The notes under the pieces: generated by a model
Database searches by the model: none
What the model was told of the DNA's origin: nothing
The model's input: the letters and a program-made list of their open reading frames with translations, nothing else
In this document: one piece after another, positions 46,706-62,010 of the stretch
How positions within the stretch are numbered: the stretch's first letter is position 1
How the letters are laid out: every line of letters starts with the position of its first letter
Position numbers and translations under genes: made by a program
Assembly: GCA_951213105.1 (NCBI GenBank)
Contig: OX578146.1
Location: 113,812,127-113,876,126, forward strand
Direction: 5' to 3'
Length of the DNA stretch: 64,000 nucleotides
From: Amaurobius ferox
Taxonomy: Eukaryota > Arthropoda > Arachnida > Araneae > Amaurobiidae

Positions 46706-46747
46706 GCCACTGATGAAGGGTGTACTAACGCCCGAAAGTGCTCAGGC
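46706..46747 (+). ncRNA. Candidate minimal type I hammerhead ribozyme
   Basis: Order: GCCA (helix I), CTGATGA (core box), an extra A, GGGTGT-ACTA-ACGCCC (helix II, six pairs with one G-U), GAAA (core box), a very short helix III in GTGCTC, putative cleavage after CTC, then AGGC (helix I partner, with an A-A mismatch next to the core). The two core boxes are intact. Weak points are the extra A before helix II, the 2-bp helix III and the mismatch. Minimal hammerheads with tiny helix III are known to act as dimers. Activity is untested. Confidence 0.5.
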
Positions 46748-47456
46748 CTTGTTTTAAAAACTTTGTACAACATTAGGATGTTTTTATTAAATGACCTTCT
46801 GCCTAACGATGTTGTGTCCTTAATTTATTTAGTTGAAGCAGGCGTGATGCCATTTTGATTATTGTTTGATGATCATTTAAACTCAAAATATTGCAATTAC
46901 GGAGCAAAATATATATGTATAGAAAATACTCAAAAATAAAGCGGTTTTAGTGCGGCGCAAAACTAAATATAAATTTAAAAGAATTTTTAAAATCACGATT
47001 TTGACACTTGGAAAAAAAGATGGATGCCATATTTTATTTTAAAGCGGGTCAAGTGATCGCATCATATTATATGGGTGTAATTATTATTTTAAATTTTATT
47101 TAAAAAACTACCAACATATTTTGCTGTATTTTTTTATATGTTTTATGGGATAATTTAAATACTTCCAAAAAATTTTCGAAGCAATTTGTGAATTTTAAAT
47201 TCGCTTAAAAATGTTTAAAAATTATGTCCCATACGGTACAATGTATTTCGCTTTTTTAACGCAGGTTCAATCCGAAACTAATTGGGTGATATTATTCATT
47301 TACATTCCCGTATGTCCCACAGAGCGTCTGAACAACATACTAAAATTTCATTTTGACAGAGTCATTTTTACGGCAGTTATCGTGTGAACGGACAGGCAGA
47401 GAGACAGAATGAACAAAGTCATAAACACTTTTCAATTATGTTGTGAAGTATTAAAA

Positions 47457-47880
47457 AGTTAAACACGTTATACAATTATATAATAATGATTTTCAAAGCA
47501 TTATGGTATTTTCAAATTTTTCACCCATATGAATTTTATTTTCTCTCTCTTTCTAACTCTAATGATGTATATGAATTGTGTGATTTACACTTTTCCAGTG
47601 AAAAAATATTATTCTGTTATCATTGTTTCAAGAATGTTTATTTCTCATGTATAGAACAATGATATCTTGATCATAAATTTTTAAAATAGTGAGCTCTAAT
47701 TATTCAAATCTGTTGCATTTGTTGTAATCATTCCGATCTGTACCAACATCTAATCAGCATCAGAGTAAGAAATAAATTCTATTACTGCCGGATTTTCTGA
47801 AAAACAGACTAATTGTTTTTGAGGAAGAATGGGTATGTACTTCCTCAATACTTTCTCATACTTGCTCAAAGAGTACATAC
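47457..47880. other. Unassigned, AT-rich
   Basis: No supported feature. Confidence 0.4.
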
Positions 47881-48171
47881 ATGAGTACAGACACGATGAT
47901 CCACACAGACGACAGACTAAGACAGTTGATTCTGGGATTCTCAAAATGTATAGAATCATTGGAAATTGTAATCAAACTTTCGAGTCAATATCACAACTTT
48001 TCATATACATATACTATTTATGGTAAGGAAAATGAAGTCGTTCAATTGATTCAAATCACAGATGAAAATATATTTTGGTTCAGCTTTCAAACATGCACTT
48101 TAGAAGAAATTCTTATTTGGAAGAATATTAAAAAACTAAAAATACAGAGATATAAACCATTTTTTTTTTAA
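47881..48171 (+). other. Orphan 96-codon frame
   Basis: ATG frame reading MSTDTMIHTDDRLRQLILGF and later QLIQITDENIFWFSFQ, ending in TAA after a run of T. The peptide is not low-complexity. No domain recognised. Overlapping frames on both strands are of similar length, so coding status is doubtful. Confidence 0.15.
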
Positions 48172-50189
48172 AAAGTGATTACTACCACTTATATTTGCAT
48201 AAAAAATCCTTATCAAAATACTTTAATGCAGAACTTTCCGTAAAAATATGAGAACACTTCAACAAAAGAAAAACGAGTAAGATTACGATTAAAGCAATAT
48301 TTTTCAATTTAATCGCAAAGAGCGAAAGTAAAATGGAGTAGTTTCTTTCTTGAAAAAGCCATAAACAAACTACGGTTATGAATTTCTAAAACTATTTATT
48401 TTTGCGTATGAATAGAAAAGTATCTGAATTTGGTAGATGTTTTATGATAAGTGTATCCATGTTCTTGTCGAACAAAACAGAGAATGGATTTTTTTTTTGT
48501 AACTTGTAACTGATGTTATCAATTCCCATTTTTATATAATTTTTTTTTAGATTTATAAGAGGATGAAATAGAAACATCATTAAAGAAGGAAATTACAATG
48601 TTTTTCATGTTTGGAGATTTTATTTATACTAGTAGCGGTACCAGCAGCCACTATTTTATTACAGTCTCATATTTAAAGCAATCACTTTTTTTAGCAATCA
48701 TTTTTTTAGAAAATAAACGAAAAAAAAAAAGAAAAAGTAAGAAATATACACTTCATTTTCGACGGAATTATTAAGCATTCTTATTATTTTTTGCATACTT
48801 ATTTCGTACTGTCATACAAATTTCCGTACAAAACGGAAGTGGCATACCCAGAACCGGAAATCCGTGGCTAACCCATCAACCCCCCTCTGTAAACCGATTA
48901 TTCAGCTATATCGGTCATTATCTGAGGTCTACCTATAACCAATCTTCAGAAATAGATGTGTCAAGTAAAATCAATATTTTTGAATTGGAAAAGGAAAACA
49001 AAAACTGTAAGTAAAAAAAAAAACTCTAAGTAAAAATCCTTAGTGAACCCCCCGTTCTTCTCCGGAATTCGATGCTGAATCTATAGCACTCATCATTTGA
49101 GTCCTATCTAAAGTAAATCATGAGAAGTAGATGTTTCAAGGAAACGTTTTTCCAAAAAACAGTCGTATTGCAAAATGTTTACCATTAATTAAAATTTTCG
49201 ATGGATTTACAAGTTCCTAGTAGAACTGAACTCTACCAATTTGAAGTGATGTGTTACATCAGTGGCCATCTACAATTTGATTTGAAAGGAGGAGTGAGAC
49301 ACTTTTTATTATTTCGCACTACCTTTATCTTAAAGCAATGACTTAGCTCTAGTAGCAATTAATAAAAGTGAAGCAATTTGCACATAAGTATTCAACACTT
49401 TACTTAGATACACCGAGAAAGAAAAAAGACCTTACATAAATTAGTATTATTATTTATCACACTGTGTGTGTAACTCCATTCGCCGTGGGCAATCTACTCC
49501 TTGCATCTAACACCTTTTCAGGACTAATTATCACTGATCTATAGATGCGAAAAAATACAACTAAACAATATATTATACAAACTTTAAATAAATGCGTGCA
49601 CTACAGCTGAAAACATCTTACAACTTAAGTCAAAATGTTATTCTATCTAGTACAAAACGTTTTCAGTTTGGTGGTGGTGATGGTGGTGGGTGCTGAAACC
49701 CCTAGCTCCCCCTAGATCCGCAAATGTGTTACAAGCGTGTCAATATATCGGAGTCTGGACATATGATATCTTGGAATGAAGCGATTAGAATGCAGTTTTA
49801 TACTTATATTTCAATCATTAAATAATAGATTCCTGTTGAATTTGACGGATTAAATATTTAAATAATTTCTTTAAATGTTAAAAAAAGAAGGACCTTCAAT
49901 TTAGTTAATGGATGGCAATTGTACAAGTCCTTTTTTAAAAATCAACACACTAATTTCAAAACCAGCATCAACAACAATTTAAGATAATAGAGGTTTATTG
50001 AAAATAATTTGAGAAAAAGCCACATACAATCTAAAATTTATTAAGGATCGTTAAATAAATTAACTTCACACATTGGATGTAATTGTTCGTGGGTTCTATC
50101 TCAGATTATGTGAAAATTATTATCGTATAAAAGTCACAGAATGAAAGAATGAGCTGCTTATCATATCTTTCTATCAAATACAATATGTC
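48172..50189. other. Unassigned, AT-rich
   Basis: A GGTGGTGGTGATGGTGGTGG microsatellite-like tract lies near 49670-49690. No gene recognised. Confidence 0.4.
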
Positions 50190-50430
50190 AAACTCATCTC
50201 ATTTAAGCATGAAACGTAGATAATGAAATACATCATTTCTCCCAAATTACAGATGAGAAATTTGTAGAAATTGAATTGTTGAAACAAAGCTAATTATCTT
50301 TCTGAAATGCTCCTGGACTCGAACAGAGTATAACGCAGAGCGAGTTCCTTTGCTGAAATTTCAAGATTTAATTAATTCCTCTGGATTCTTGCAAAGTAAA
50401 TTAAAGTACACTCGTTTAAACATTTGTACT
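50190..50430 (+). repeat. Dispersed or duplicated repeat E, copy 1
   Basis: Aligns with 55760-55990 by ordered phrases: CATCATTTCTC..AAATTACA, AGAAATTGAATTGTT, TCTGAAATG, CAGAG.GAGTTCCTT, TTAATTAATT.CTC, TTCTTGCAA and AATTAAAGTACAC. No frame is conserved between the copies. Confidence 0.75.
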
Positions 50431-50654
50431 CTGTACACATTCTAGATTGACACACACTCAGTGCCGAGGTAAAATATTACATTTGCAGCTATTCAAATAC
50501 CGTATTATGAAAGTTATGAATTCAAATACATTATACTTGCAATATGAATATATTTTCACAGACCTATTTAAAATAATTAGTAATACACAAATATACATGT
50601 ATATGTATGTATACGAACATAAATATACACACATATATAGTATATATATTTACT

Positions 50655-50671
50655 CACACACACACACACAC

Positions 50672-50740
<69 letters not shown>
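50655..50740. repeat. (CA)n then (TA)n microsatellite
   Basis: (CA)9 at about 50655-50672 is followed by (TA)n at about 50674-50738. Frames of 90-116 codons through it are artefacts. Confidence 0.95.
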
Positions 50741-50748
<8 letters not shown>

Positions 50749-50774
50749 GTGCGTGTGTATATATGAGGATATCT

Positions 50775-51445
50775 ATATATATATTCTCAACAGTTAGTCA
50801 CAGAGATAGATACACTTCCAATTGCAAAAATGTTTTAAATTTTAAAATGTATTATCTTAGAAACAGTTTAAATCAATAAATGCATTTCTGAAGGAAATAC
50901 GAAATATAAATTTTTATGCCGTCCCTCTGTCCTACCAATTATATTCATATCAATTATTTTCATAATTATACTCACACAATTTTATGCAATGTGAAAAAAA
51001 ATTATCCTTTTACGACCAAAATTGGCCGACTTATAGCTGTTTAAAGTTGGAGCAATTTTTGTGGTGAAAAATGGTCAATACGGTACCTGATTGGTTGGTT
51101 GCCTGGAGAAATGGTCAATACGGTCCCTGATTGGTTGGTTGCCTAAAACGGGACATTTTTCTGTTGGAAAAGCGACTTAAGTCATAAAGCCTAATGCTTC
51201 ATAACTCGGTGAATTTTGGTCGTAAAAGAAATATTTTTTTTTTTATTTTGCATGAAATTGTATGAGGATGATTTTCCTAAATATAATTGGTAGGACCGAG
51301 GGACCGTATAAAATTTTATATTTCGTATTTCTTTCAGAAATGTATTTATTGATTTATATTGTTTCTAAGAAATACGATTTTAAAATTTAAAACATTTTTG
51401 CAGTTGGAAGTATATCTCTGTGACTAACGGTTGAGGAAATAGCCA
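50775..51445. mobile_element. Fold-back (MITE-like) element
   Basis: The left arm at about 50785-51020 (GTTAGTCACAGAGATA, ATTTCTGAAGGAAATACGAA, TTTTACGACCAAAATT) is inverted at about 51210-51440 (AATTTTGGTCGTAAAAG, TTCGTATTTCTTTCAGAAAT, ATATCTCTGTGACTAAC). The right end reads GGGCACCCTGTATATATA. No coding sequence. The interior contains a short tandem duplication. Confidence 0.85.
51068..51146 (+). repeat. Internal duplication in the fold-back element
   Basis: AATGGTCAATACGGT..CTGA followed by TTGGTTGGTTGCCT occurs twice, about 40 bp apart. Confidence 0.85.
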
Positions 51446-54659
<3,214 letters not shown>

Positions 54660-55500
54660 TTATTCCAAATTGATAACGTGCCAATTCTATAATTCGGCTT
54701 CTCGGAACTTTCCCGCCAGTTTCGATAAACCTGGCGTAGCGTTACAATCCCGCGCTATTGTACATTTACCGAGGATTTGCATTTCATATAGAAAAGCATT
54801 GGAACTCTTTTCTTTTTCATTATGAACACGCGCAATCATACTAAGACGCTTTGGCGTAGAAATTGTGATTAGATTCAGTTGGCGATGTAATTCCAAGGCA
54901 GGTGGACGTGTTCTCGCCCGCAGGCCGAAGAACAGAATGTATTCTTAAAAGGGTGTATCTAAAATTAAATTAATAATGAAGTAAATTGTTTAAGTCGCGT
55001 TTTAATGTAATTTCGAAGAGTCGCGAAATTTGTTCATCATAGATTGATTATTCTGAGATGTCTAACCGGCGCAAACCGCTATCGGATCTGTCGTTGTATT
55101 CAACGAATATTGTTCTATAATGTTGGGAATCTATGTGTAACTTCAAGTATCATCGTTAATAATTTCGATGTCTAATACTCCTTGATGTATATGATTTGTA
55201 ACATAATTCCTCATCAAATAAAGAAAAAGGTAAATTTAAAGGATTCGAGTCAGCATTTCTTATCTTCTACTGTCATCACGTCACCATCAGCTCCAATCGG
55301 TGTATACAGCGTATTGGTACCCTTGCCACGTCTGCGCGGATCTCCCATCTTCTCCAATGCCAGTGAGAAACAGCCCGCAGCGATTGCGCTCCAGTTGCTT
55401 GTCGTGCAATCCTATTACAAATGCCGTGTGCAATTCTAATACAAACCGGTGGCAATTCTTCTTATTACAGTTCGTCAGGTTTGCAGTTGTTTGCAATACA
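54660..55500. other. GC-richer island with short orphan frames
   Basis: Two richer patches, 54660-54950 and 55240-55480, carry short frames: minus 54687-54896 (MELHRQLNLITISTPKRLSM, 69 codons), plus 55182-55439 (85 codons, with PSAPIGVYSVLVPLPRLRGS) and an overlapping minus frame at 55287-55496. AATAAAG at about 55219 is followed by GATTCGAGTCAGCATTTC, which could mark the 3' part of an LTR or a gene end. No terminal repeats were found, so identity is open. Confidence 0.3.
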
Positions 55501-55759
55501 TTAAAACTATATTATCCTTTATAAGTTAATATTACGTTATATTTATAACTAAAATATTAATATATTAATTAATTTTTAGTGCATTTCAACACGCAACCAT
55601 CGCTGCATAATACCATTTTTGCAAAATAATAAAAATGCTGCTAAACTCACAATACATAGTCATTGTGAATATGACTAAAAATTTAACGCAATGTAAAACA
55701 ACGATGATAACTGATACAATTCACACATATAGTCAGTTGAATGCATTAAAGGCGAGTTA
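55501..55759. other. Unassigned, AT-rich
   Basis: No feature recognised. Confidence 0.4.
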
Positions 55760-55990
55760 TAAATGAAATGCATCATTTCTCTTAAATTACAATTGAAATT
55801 TCCAGAAATTGAATTGTTAAAACAGAACTAATTATTATTCTGAAATGTAAGAATCTCTGGGACACAGAGCGCAAGCATATGCATGCAGAGGGAGTTCCTT
55901 CGTTAAAATTCCAAGATTTTAATTAATTTCTCCCCCCTCTGATGTTCTTGCAAGTTCAATTAAAGTACACGCGCCAAAGCGTTTGCATCT
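55760..55990 (+). repeat. Repeat E, copy 2
   Basis: See 50190-50430. The two copies lie about 5.6 kb apart in the same orientation. Confidence 0.75.
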
Positions 55991-57130
55991 ACACCAAAGT
56001 CCAGATACGTGGAGTATGTATATCATGGCAAAGTATGTTTTTGCAGCTAACTATTTTATTCTCAAAATAAGGAGAATTGTCATTAATACTGTTAAAATTA
56101 AAAATAATTTTTTATTTTAATTTATATATTGGTTGTTAATGTATTTGTTGCGATTTAGATACTTTAATAGGGTTACAAAGCACAGTACTAATTTTGAAAT
56201 AAGCGGTTCTTAAGCGTACATATTAGTTTAAACCATAGTAAAGTGACCATATGCGACAAAAAAAGGGATTACAGAGCTCCTGGCGGATAATGTAAAAACA
56301 AAGCTAGATAGAGGAAAAAGCCAATTACACAGTTGTACAGCATTCTCTACTGAGAAGGAATCAACATTAAAAGTTACAGAAGACATTTGTTTCACATATT
56401 AGGGTTATTGGTGAATGTCCAGTCTCTTCAGGAATGCTAAAATAAACACTTACATGCACAGGAATCTGATGTACATCTTGTTCAAAATGTTCTCCGTCAT
56501 CAACAATGCACCAATGTAAATTGTACTACAGAACTAATATGACCTTGTACTTTAACAAGAATTTCAGGTGTCACAGTGTTAAAGTACCAGATGATAAAAC
56601 TTTTTGACGGATTTTCATTGCTTTTCATATAAGCTTTTTTTGCTTTGTTGATTCTTACAAATTATAAAATACTCTAAAAAAATATATTTACATATTTCGT
56701 CTATCTTGTTTGCATAAGGAGTTCGTTATTTTATTTTTTTTTAATTCTCTACTAGAACGCTGCAATAACTTTAATTTGATCAAGCAAGGTCACTTTACTA
56801 TAGTAGATTTAGCGTGTACACTCGGCCGTTTTCTAATAAAGTTTATGGGATGTTTAATAGCTGTCTTAGGAACCCTGTTTCTATGTTTCATAGGTGCAAA
56901 TTTAGATTGTTTTCATAACGGTATTTTGAGACCTTAAATGAATTTACTGCGCATACAAATTGAACAGGAGGCACGTAAATTTTTGGTCTATGTCGAATCT
57001 ATATGAAGGTAAACAAATCTATTGAGGTAAACAGGTCTATTGAAGCAAATTTGAAGGTAAAATACGTATTACGGTCTCTTCTATATACTGTACGTGGTAC
57101 ATTATATTGTACTACGTGTCTTTTCTTCTT
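55991..57130. other. Unassigned, AT-rich
   Basis: A 75-codon plus frame at 56710-56937 ends in a hydrophobic stretch (LIAVLGTLFLCFIGANL), but it has no other support. Confidence 0.35.
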
Positions 57131-57408
57131 TCGACCCAGACCGTCCGACCTATCAGAAGGTGTAAGATATATGTTTGGATGGTCAGGATAGTTCCACCTA
57201 ATTTAGACCGAATCCCATTGGGGGCAGCATTCCCAGGGACCGTTTCCTCCTTCCACACACACACCAACAACTCAGAAGGATTTTTGGATCCACAAATTTA
57301 ACGTGTCCGTACGCCGTATATACATGGGGATTGTTTTGCTACAGCCGGGAACCAAACTTAGTTCCTCCGAGTGCGATCCATGTGCTTTAACCACTGAACT
57401 ATCTCGCA
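57131..57408 (-). mobile_element. tRNA-headed SINE, older copy
   Basis: Minus strand: head with consensus A box TAGTTCAGTGG (plus-strand 57398-57408) and a decayed B box (GTTTGGTTCCC). Then the family body (CCCAATGGGATTCGGTC) and tail hairpin (ATCCAAAC ... GGTCGGACGGTCTGGG). TCTTT-like sequence on each side may be a decayed target duplication. Many substitutions relative to 11796-12084 show greater age. Confidence 0.85.
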
Positions 57409-58899
57409 TTGTATCTTTGAAACGAGCCTACTTTGTTGAACTATTTTAAACAGAAAGTATTTCTTTTTCAAAAATTCTCTAAATAAAAGTGTTGTTGGAA
57501 ACGTACGTTTTAAGACTTCAAAAACACACTTCGAACACGTTCAGAAAGATGTTCATTAGGATGGAACGAAAATTTGAATGTTTGATTCCTTGATTCGATT
57601 ATAACCTTAATAACTGCGTCGAAGCAATGTAAAAATATCCTCAAAATGTTTTTTTTTAATCGCAAGGGATATCTTCCGTATAGTCCTTAAAGTCAGGGCA
57701 GTTTTTGATCATAGACAAAGAAGTCAAATGCTGGGGGCTTGCGAAGATCTGGGGATATATCTCCCGTACATTTTTTACGATAAAAGTTTTATGGGGGGGG
57801 AGGAATAATTTACTTTTGTTTAAGTGTCTCAGCAATAATTAAAAGGACCCAGCTTACAGTTACAGCTTTTAGCATTTATAGAACGAGCTACTTACCACCT
57901 AGCATATGCATGATGGCAAACTCGAAGAAATGATTGAAACTGGCCTCAAAATGGGCATTACCATCTTTAAAAATAGTCTCATGTTTTCAAGTAGCATGCC
58001 TAAATTAGAGATAAAAGCACAATCTCGTTCGAAATTCGCTTCTGCAGCGCTTCCTGAAGATGAATCTCATAATGTTTGTGTGTGTGAAGATGCTAACGCA
58101 AACAAAATGCACATATATCGCTATGAAATTTTGTATCTAGATACATTAGAAATATTTATTAGATAAAATGGGAAATGATTAAAAGTAGTAATTATTTACA
58201 TGAATAAAAGTAGTAATTAATTCCATGATTAAATGTGTAATTATATGAATTAAAGTATTTTATTTGGTGAAACAAAAATGATTCCCGGAATATCGTTGTT
58301 AATACAGGGCTCCAATTAACAATAATTAGGAGCTGCTGCTTTTAAAAACGCTTGTCGATAAATTGACATAAATAATTTTATATATCTATAGTAGGAAAGT
58401 ATTTGTAAAGAGGGACCTTCTGGTCATTGGGACTGGGAATATTTACGTGATCGTATTTAAAAAATATGCCGAGAAAGCACTATCCGTTGGTTGTCGAGAA
58501 ATGCATTATGTAGATACACTTCAGAACACAGAAGTGAAGACTCCAAGGGTTCACTATCAACTTATTTTACATAGGTAGATAATTTCTATCCAATTTCAGA
58601 TTATAGAAGATTTTTACTTTCCCCAGGAATTCTAATCAAAATGGAAGCATGGGTTATGCGACTCTTCCGTTTCACTGCCCGAAACAACGGCAAAAGAGCA
58701 CGAAATATTGGCATTTGTGTATATATTATGAAATCGTCTGTTCAACTGTTTGATTCGCTCAAAATAATTTTTTGACTGAGCCGAATCATACAGGGGAAAA
58801 TGATCCGAAAACAGCCTCCAGACACGACGCCATGAAAATGAATCTCTGTTATTTTGATTCCATTTGATAAACAAAGAAATGACGCCCAAGGAAGGATGT
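57409..58899. other. Unassigned
   Basis: An 86-codon plus frame at 57906-58166 (MHDGKLEEMIETGLKMGITI) and others nearby have no recognised domain. Short G runs near 57793-57800. Confidence 0.35.
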
Positions 58900-59180
58900 T
58901 GCATTTGTCAAATGATAATGCCCCGATATCTGACAATGGTCACAGAGAAGGCGCACCAACCAATAAATAAGACAGCTTACAATCGAATTTATTTTTCAGA
59001 GGTGAAAAAGGATAAACAAAATATAAACAAACCTTGGCGTGAAATATGGAGAATTATTGCTAAAGCGACATTTGCCAAGTTGTGGAAACTTCTCGAATTT
59101 TATAGTTTGGATGAGAATGTCCCAAGTTACGTAGATTTTTCTAGCAATTTCCATAGAGGATATATTATCAGGTAGCCATT
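58900..59180 (+). repeat. Possible decayed LTR related to the solo LTR at 32.7 kb
   Basis: TGTTGC near 58900 and, about 270 bp later, AATTTCCATAGAGGATATAT resemble TGTTGC and AATTTCTATGGAGAGACTAT with similar spacing in the solo LTR. GGAAACTTCTCGA also resembles CAGAAACTTCTCGA. No clear 3' end or target duplication. A 103-codon frame here is probably fortuitous. Confidence 0.3.
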
Positions 59181-59304
59181 CAGTCAATTGTTAGCGGGGT
59201 ATGAGTAAAATATATTTATGTATATTTTCGTCTGTTTTGCAAATAAATTGAGAATTTAAAGGCTATTTTATTGTATCTGACTGTTATTTTGTGATCTTGG
59301 TAGA

Positions 59305-59700
59305 TGATTGGAGGTTATAATATGTATTTTGTTCTTGTCTATGCCTAATGGCACTTTCAATAAAACGTTAGTTTTCCAAAAATGTACACTCAGTCTAGTC
59401 TTGTAACCTGAGGAAACACTCACGATTTCAGAAGATAATTTGAGGTTATTATCTGTATTTTGTTCTTGTCTATGCTTAATGGTACTTTCAATAAAACGTT
59501 AGTTTTCCAAAAATGTACACTTAGTCCAATCTTGTAACCTGAGGAAACACTCACGATTTCAGAAGATAATTTGAGGTTATCTGTATTTTGTTCTTGTCTA
59601 TGCTTAATGGTACTTTCAATAAAACGTTTGTTTCCCAAAAATGTACACTTAGTCCAGTCTTGTAACCTGAGGAAACACTCACGATTTCAGAAGATACATC
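59305..59700. repeat. Tandem repeat of about 130 bp, three units
   Basis: GTATTTTGTTCTTGTCTATG, CACTTTCAATAAAACGTTAG, CCAAAAATGTACAC and CTGAGGAAACACTCACGATT recur with AATAAAACG offsets of 131 and 128 bp. Periodic minus-strand frames arise from it. Confidence 0.92.
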
Positions 59701-60569
59701 GTAACAAAATAGACTGCTGGGAAAATTGCAGTTTGAAAAAGCTATGGTTGTGAATTCCAATTCAATATTTATATATGAAGTAAAAAAATCAGCCAAAGGC
59801 ATATAAATCAAGTGAAAATATGAACTTTTTAAAAATATCTGACAAACTGTTGAAAGAACGAACTCGTGCAAGAGAAACACATAAAAATATCCATGTTTTT
59901 TCCGTTTGGATAGACTTATTACAATACAGTTGAACCTAAACAGTATACTGAATATGAAAGTCGAGTGGAGTTTATATAACATTCCAGATATTCCTGCAAA
60001 AAAATTCACTTCAACCGTTTTCTTTTTCGAAAATATTTCTGGATACATTTCACCGAAAATATCGAATTCCAGAAGAAAAAGAACTTTTCCTTACGAATAC
60101 ACATCACGGAGATACAACGAACTTCAGAAGGTATTTATTTATACTTTTCAAGGTCCCTTTTCCAAATAAACCCATTCGGCTATTTGGTTAGGGCCCCCCT
60201 TAGCCCCCCCCCCATAAGAAAACGTGTCAAGTAGGCGAAATTGACATCTGGATTTTTTGGGAGGGCACCCACGTAGGACAGTTTGTGGAAATTTTATTTT
60301 GTTTATTCGGTGGTTGTGTTAGGAAGGATGTGACTGGATTTCCTAAATATATTAAATTTTTACTGCTTGCAATAAGTTACGTGTGAAGGTAAGGAAATAC
60401 GTGAATTGTAGACATTGATGTCAAATCGTAATGCTATTGAATGATAAAGCATATTTTATTCAGTTTTAGTTGATTGCACAGTTTTAGTATATAATTTCAG
60501 TTACATAATTTTATTATTTTTTGTATAATAATACTTTATATAATACATTTAAAAAATACCAGACGACAC
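59701..60569. other. Unassigned
   Basis: C runs near 60195-60213. No gene recognised. Confidence 0.35.
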
Positions 60570-60710
60570 CGCTGCTACAGCATTTTGACGAATTCCGATG
60601 GTATGTATATCAAAGAAAGAATATTTGACCTAGAAGTATTGCCCACTGGAAGACTTACAATAGCCAAACCACGAAGTCCTGCAGACATATATAACTACAT
60701 AGTAAATTTA
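60570..60710 (+). other. Possible isolated coding exon
   Basis: A plus frame, preceded by an acceptor-like GCTGCTACAG near 60568, reads TNSDGMYIKERIFDLEVLPT and GRLTIAKPRSPADIYNY. It then meets a donor-like GTAAATTTAG near 60701. Codon composition is less AT-biased than the flanks. No family is recognised and no partner exon is visible. Confidence 0.25.
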
Positions 60711-60927
60711 GTTTGCATTGTTCTATTATTTTTATGCATATTTAAAGTCTCAAAATCTAACCTTGCATTGTTGAATATGTTTTAATAGTCTGAATTTCAA
60801 AAGAATGATTAAACGATATAATCCATTTTATTATTTAAAGCGATAATACTAAAGCTATCGTTGAGACTCTCGTTATCGTTAGCTAACGAGAGTTTAAACA
60901 CCTCCCCCCCCCACACACATATATATA

Positions 60928-62010
60928 CACTCTTTTGCAAAAAAACGAAGCACTCCTAAAAAATAATCCAATCGTCTTGAAATTTCGTATACAAATTCGT
61001 GTATACCAAGTATGCAAATGATTAAATTTGCAAAGTCATTGAATGTTAAATTCGGTCATAGCGCGCGTTTCTACTGCGCAGCTAGCATTCTATAAAACAG
61101 TTTTAAAATGCGGACGGTTTATCTTTGCTCGTTATCGATGTTGCAGTTCCGTGGAGACACAGCCAATAATGCCGTTATGACATTACCGAAGACCTTATAA
61201 GTAATTTGACGAGTTCGAACGTGGTCGTGTAGTCGGCATGCGTGAAGCTGGCTGGTCATATCGAGCAATAGGCTGCCACCTGAATCGAACGGACACTGCT
61301 GTGCAAAGGTGCTGGCAGCAATGTTTGCTGCAAGGAACTCATCGGCGGAATGGAGGCTCTGAAAGGCCAAGATGCACGAATGCGAGGCAATATCGGATGA
61401 TTATGCGACAGACCCGAACTGACTCAACGACATCATTGCCCGCCATCCAACCTGCTACAGCCTCTTCTATACCACCAGTGATATCTTCCACCATATCACG
61501 GCTCCTGGCTGAGGTGGGGTTACTCTTACGGCAGCCTTTAAAGCGTCTGCCCATAACTCCATAACATCGACAGAGTCATTTGGAGTTGTGTCGTAGCCGA
61601 ACATCATGACTGCCAGCAGACTGGCATCGCATAGTGTTCAGCAATGAATCACGCTTCAGTCTATCAGCAGATGACCATCGGGTACGTGTGTGGAGGCGCC
61701 AGAGTCAGCAGTCCCAATCAGCCCTTGTTTTACACAGGCACACAGCCATTACCCCTGCTGTGATGGTGTAGGGTGCTATCTCTTACGACAGAAGGTCGCC
61801 CCTAGTCATCCTGCTTACAACTTTAGCAGCTCAACGATATGTTGATGAAATCCAGCGGCTGTTTGCGTAACCCTTCATGGCACATCATTCTGGAGCCATT
61901 TTCCAACAAGAAAATGCCACGCCACATACCGCTCGCATATGTCTGGACTGTTTCCGTGCTGTTGATACTGTTCCTTGGACAGCAAGGTCACTAGACCTTT
62001 CGCCAAGAGT
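60928..62010 (+). mobile_element. Tc1-like transposon, 3'-truncated (Tc1-3)
   Basis: A left-end candidate CACTCTTTTGCAAAAAAACG lies at about 60928, preceded by TA. The transposase remnant starts near 61200. Similarity stops after DLSP at about 62010. No inverted partner of the left end was found downstream, so the 3' end is deleted or replaced. Confidence 0.75.
61200..62010 (+). pseudogene. Tc1-like transposase pseudogene
   Basis: Shows a helix-turn-helix region (FERGRVVGMREAGWSYRAIG then HLNRTDTAVQRCW), a second binding region (TISRLLAEVGLLLRQPLKRL) and the DDE core: FSNESRF (first Asp changed to Asn), FQQENATPHTAR (second Asp changed to Glu), then DLSPR where DLSPIEH is expected. Stops and frame changes occur near 61562, 61768 and 61870. 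Both catalytic Asp changes and the truncation exclude activity. Confidence 0.85.

Larger units (their letters stand above)
46304..46863. mobile_element. 560-bp inverted-repeat insertion, Penelope-like candidate
   Basis: Two 256-bp arms (46308-46563 and 46577-46832) face each other across a 13-base loop. GTTTGATGA flanks the insertion on both sides (46295-46303 and 46864-46872), read as a 9-bp target duplication. An unpaired tail (TTGAAGCAGGCGTGATGCCA...) follows the right arm. Each arm contains a hammerhead-like motif. Penelope-like retroelements are known to carry hammerhead motifs in their terminal repeats, which may be inverted. No reverse transcriptase frame is inside. Confidence 0.6.
45930..47456 (+). 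repeat. Family A, diverged copy with insertion (A8)
   Basis: The most diverged long copy: GATTATTAAACACTTTCCAA near the start and CATAAACACTTTTCAATTAT near the end. The GACA tract is reduced to GACAGGCAGAGAGACAG. It is interrupted at 46304-46863, and the interrupted site can be read in A7 as one continuous segment. Confidence 0.85.

Noticed and set aside
61119..61370. 83-codon minus frame
   Set aside because: Antisense to the Tc1-3 transposase remnant.
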